Shown: positions 62,470 to 64,000 of the stretch, one piece after another
Layout of the letters: every line of letters begins with the position of its first letter
How positions within the stretch are numbered: the stretch's first letter is position 1
Assembly: GCF_001406815.1 (NCBI RefSeq)
Contig: NZ_CVRR01000011.1
Coordinates: 1-64,000 of the forward strand
Direction: 5' to 3'
Length of the DNA stretch: 64,000 bases
Source of the DNA: Roseburia faecis
GTDB taxonomy: Bacteria; Bacillota; Clostridia; Lachnospirales; Lachnospiraceae
Notes under the pieces: generated by a model
Told to the model about the DNA's origin: nothing
Seen by the model: the letters and a program-made list of their open reading frames with translations, nothing else
The model's database searches: none
Position numbers and translations under genes: made by a program

Positions 62470-63813
62470 ATGGCAGAAATTTCAGAAGATAAAATTAAAT
62501 CAATAGACTATTTATTTAACCGAATTATATCAGAACGTGTCAGGGATTCCATGGAACCGAAGTATAGTCTTTTAATGGGAGCGGGATGTTCCGTTAGTTC
62601 ACAAATTGTTTCTGCAAAAGATATTATTAATATGCTTAAAACGATAGTATATTTAAGGGAACTTCCGACAGAAGATACACAAACACCATTTTTGGATTTA
62701 GAGTATGGAAAATTAGTTCCGTTTCTCAAAAGATGGTATGAAAAAAATCAGGATAATGAGAAGTTTACAGAATTTGTGGAACAAAAGGAACAGCAAATAC
62801 GAGATGATATTTATAAAAAAATAGATACCATGCCAAATTACTATGAAGAAGTTTTTTATAATATAATACACAAAAGATATCAAGGATATGAGGATCTGCC
62901 GAAAAACGAAAAAACAATTATTTTGAAACAATTATTAGAAGAATATGAAGATAAAATACAATCGGATATGGAATATAGTTTCTGGTTTACAAATTATTCT
63001 ACAGCATCGGAGGATATTCATGGATTTTTGTCAGAATTAATGCATAATAAGCAACCATCCGAAGCATATATTTTATTGGCAGATTTATATATAAACAAAC
63101 TATTTTCCATTGCATTTACTACTAATTTTGATAATCTTCTGGCAGAAGCATTAAGCTTACTGGGAGTGCGAAGTAAGGAACTTTGGTTTGATTCCAATGA
63201 AGTGGATAATACATTAAGTAAAACATCTCCCAATATTGTAAAATTGCATGGCGATTATATGTATCATAACACAAAGAATCTTTCGCGGGAAACTCGTAAA
63301 CTGGCATCACCTCTGCAAAAACATTTACAGAATGTTTTAAGTAAAGGCGGATTAATTGTAATAGGTTATTCAGGAGCGGATAATTCTATTATGTATACTT
63401 TAGAGAAACTTTCAGAAAAGTATTCATTTCCGCTGTTTTGGTGTGAAATGGAAGAGAAAATTATACAGGCTAATGTACATTGGAGAGTTAGATCGTTAGT
63501 TGAAAATTCTGAAAATGCATATTTCATCAAAATAAAGAATTTCGATGAATTTGTTAAAAAATTGAGAGAAAATTATATGATTTATTCGAAACTACGAAGA
63601 GATAAAAATGGTAATTTAAAAAAAAGTAAAATGGAAGATTCTGAAAGAGATAAAAATGATGTTCTATATGATGATAAATATTTATCTGAAGCGCTAGAAA
63701 AAGTTCGTAACATTATTAATGAAGTATTGGATGAAAATGAAAAATTGAGAAATCGAGTGACTGTCGTACCACCACCAAGTCAAAACTTATTCAAATTAGA
63801 AGAGGAATTGTAA
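62470..63813 (+). CDS. SIR2-domain protein, probable anti-phage NADase
   Basis: A 447-residue protein with a SIR2-like Rossmann fold: GAGCSVSS (37-44), SIAFTTNFDNLLAEAL (Asn219, Asp221), the catalytic His260 in VKLHGDYMYH, and GLIVIGYSGADNSIMYTLEKL (294-314). A charged coiled-coil-like tail (about 370-447) follows. Stand-alone SIR2 proteins of this kind in AT-rich islands are often effectors that deplete NAD+ on phage infection. The ATG at 62470 (GGAAG upstream) is preferred to 62458 or a GTG at 62437. Its AT-rich codon use differs strongly from the flagellin next to it. It is followed one base later by a partial gene. Confidence 0.85.
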   Translation: MAEISEDKIKSIDYLFNRIISERVRDSMEPKYSLLMGAGCSVSSQIVSAKDIINMLKTIVYLRELPTEDTQTPFLDLEYGKLVPFLKRWYEKNQDNEKFTEFVEQKEQQIRDDIYKKIDTMPNYYEEVFYNIIHKRYQGYEDLPKNEKTIILKQLLEEYEDKIQSDMEYSFWFTNYSTASEDIHGFLSELMHNKQPSEAYILLADLYINKLFSIAFTTNFDNLLAEALSLLGVRSKELWFDSNEVDNTLSKTSPNIVKLHGDYMYHNTKNLSRETRKLASPLQKHLQNVLSKGGLIVIGYSGADNSIMYTLEKLSEKYSFPLFWCEMEEKIIQANVHWRVRSLVENSENAYFIKIKNFDEFVKKLRENYMIYSKLRRDKNGNLKKSKMEDSERDKNDVLYDDKYLSEALEKVRNIINEVLDENEKLRNRVTVVPPPSQNLFKLEEEL

Positions 63814-63814
63814 T

Positions 63815-64000
63815 ATGGATAATGTATTAGAAATGTTAAACGCAAAAAAGAGCAAAGAGTTAATAAATTTTAAAATGAACAATATAGACGATTTAACCAT
63901 AAAAGAAAATGAAGTAGATATGGAACAACAAATTCAAGATGAACAACAAGAAAAAAAGAAAGAAATGCTTAATGAATTATTTGATGATACTTCAATAAAG
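63815..64000 (+). CDS. Start of an unidentified gene after SIR2, cut by the window edge
   Basis: An ATG one base after the SIR2 stop (TAATATG) opens 62 codons that run off the window. The visible part is Lys/Glu/Gln-rich and predicted helical (MDNVLEMLNAKKSKELINFK; QQIQDEQQEKKKEMLNEL). It is too little to name. By position it is the partner of the SIR2 protein, for example a sensor or helicase component. Confidence 0.7.
   Translation, partial: MDNVLEMLNAKKSKELINFKMNNIDDLTIKENEVDMEQQIQDEQQEKKKEMLNELFDDTSIK

Overview
The window looks like chromosomal DNA of a motile, low-to-mid GC Lachnospiraceae species, most likely Roseburia or a close relative. The reasons are strong AGGAGG-type ribosome sites, AT-rich intergenic DNA, a single flagellin gene preceded by csrA, many ABC sugar-importer operons without their own ATPase, and a beta-mannan operon whose content matches the mannan locus described in Roseburia intestinalis. 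Assignment is by recognition of families; no search was run.

Layout: (1) 1-3804 is a polyamine operon running from agmatine to putrescine and carboxynorspermidine/spermidine. (2) 3883-6810 holds a DUF11 protein, a 57-aa membrane peptide, an RluA-type pseudouridine synthase and endonuclease III. (3) 6905-7117 is a long imperfect palindrome, followed at 7191-26527 by the mannan cluster. An ABC importer brings in manno-oligosaccharides. GH36 removes galactose, CE2 and CE17 remove acetyl groups, GH1 removes glucose and GH113 cuts the backbone. An epimerase and two GH130 phosphorylases then make mannose-1-phosphate, a mutase converts it to mannose-6-phosphate, and an isomerase fused to GH1 delivers fructose-6-phosphate. 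The secreted mannanase GH26 lies apart at 34371-38495, but its promoter carries the same 15-nt motif as the importer promoter region. (4) 26684-33720 is a galactan locus with a LacI regulator, a carbohydrate-binding lipoprotein, a cytoplasmic GH53 and a Gan-type importer. It ends in a truncated secreted GH53-CBM gene abutting the last permease.

(5) 38680-47188 holds a glycerol-1-phosphate dehydrogenase-like protein, an Agr-like two-component system with two secreted or membrane proteins, and a giant surface protein that shares its C-terminal module with the mannanase. (6) 47244-58266 holds an aldo/keto reductase and Na+-symporter pair, a CotF-like protein, a secreted metallophosphatase, a YibE/F protein, a Cd/Zn efflux operon with its CadC-like sensor and operator, a transglutaminase-like protein and a DUF4358 lipoprotein. 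(7) 58303-60347 is a 2-kb unit bounded by inverted copies of a 36/37-nt palindromic element. It encodes a 192-aa tyrosine recombinase and an Rpn-type nuclease and sits just upstream of csrA and flagellin. (8) From 62470 to the right edge is very AT-rich DNA with a SIR2-domain gene and a second partial gene, which looks like the start of a defence island.

The most unusual items are the inverted-repeat recombinase unit, the GH1-mannose-6-phosphate isomerase fusion, the terminator-bearing structured leader before the mannanase gene, the long palindrome before GH113, and the SIR2 locus at the edge. No tRNA, rRNA, CRISPR array or complete insertion sequence was seen.
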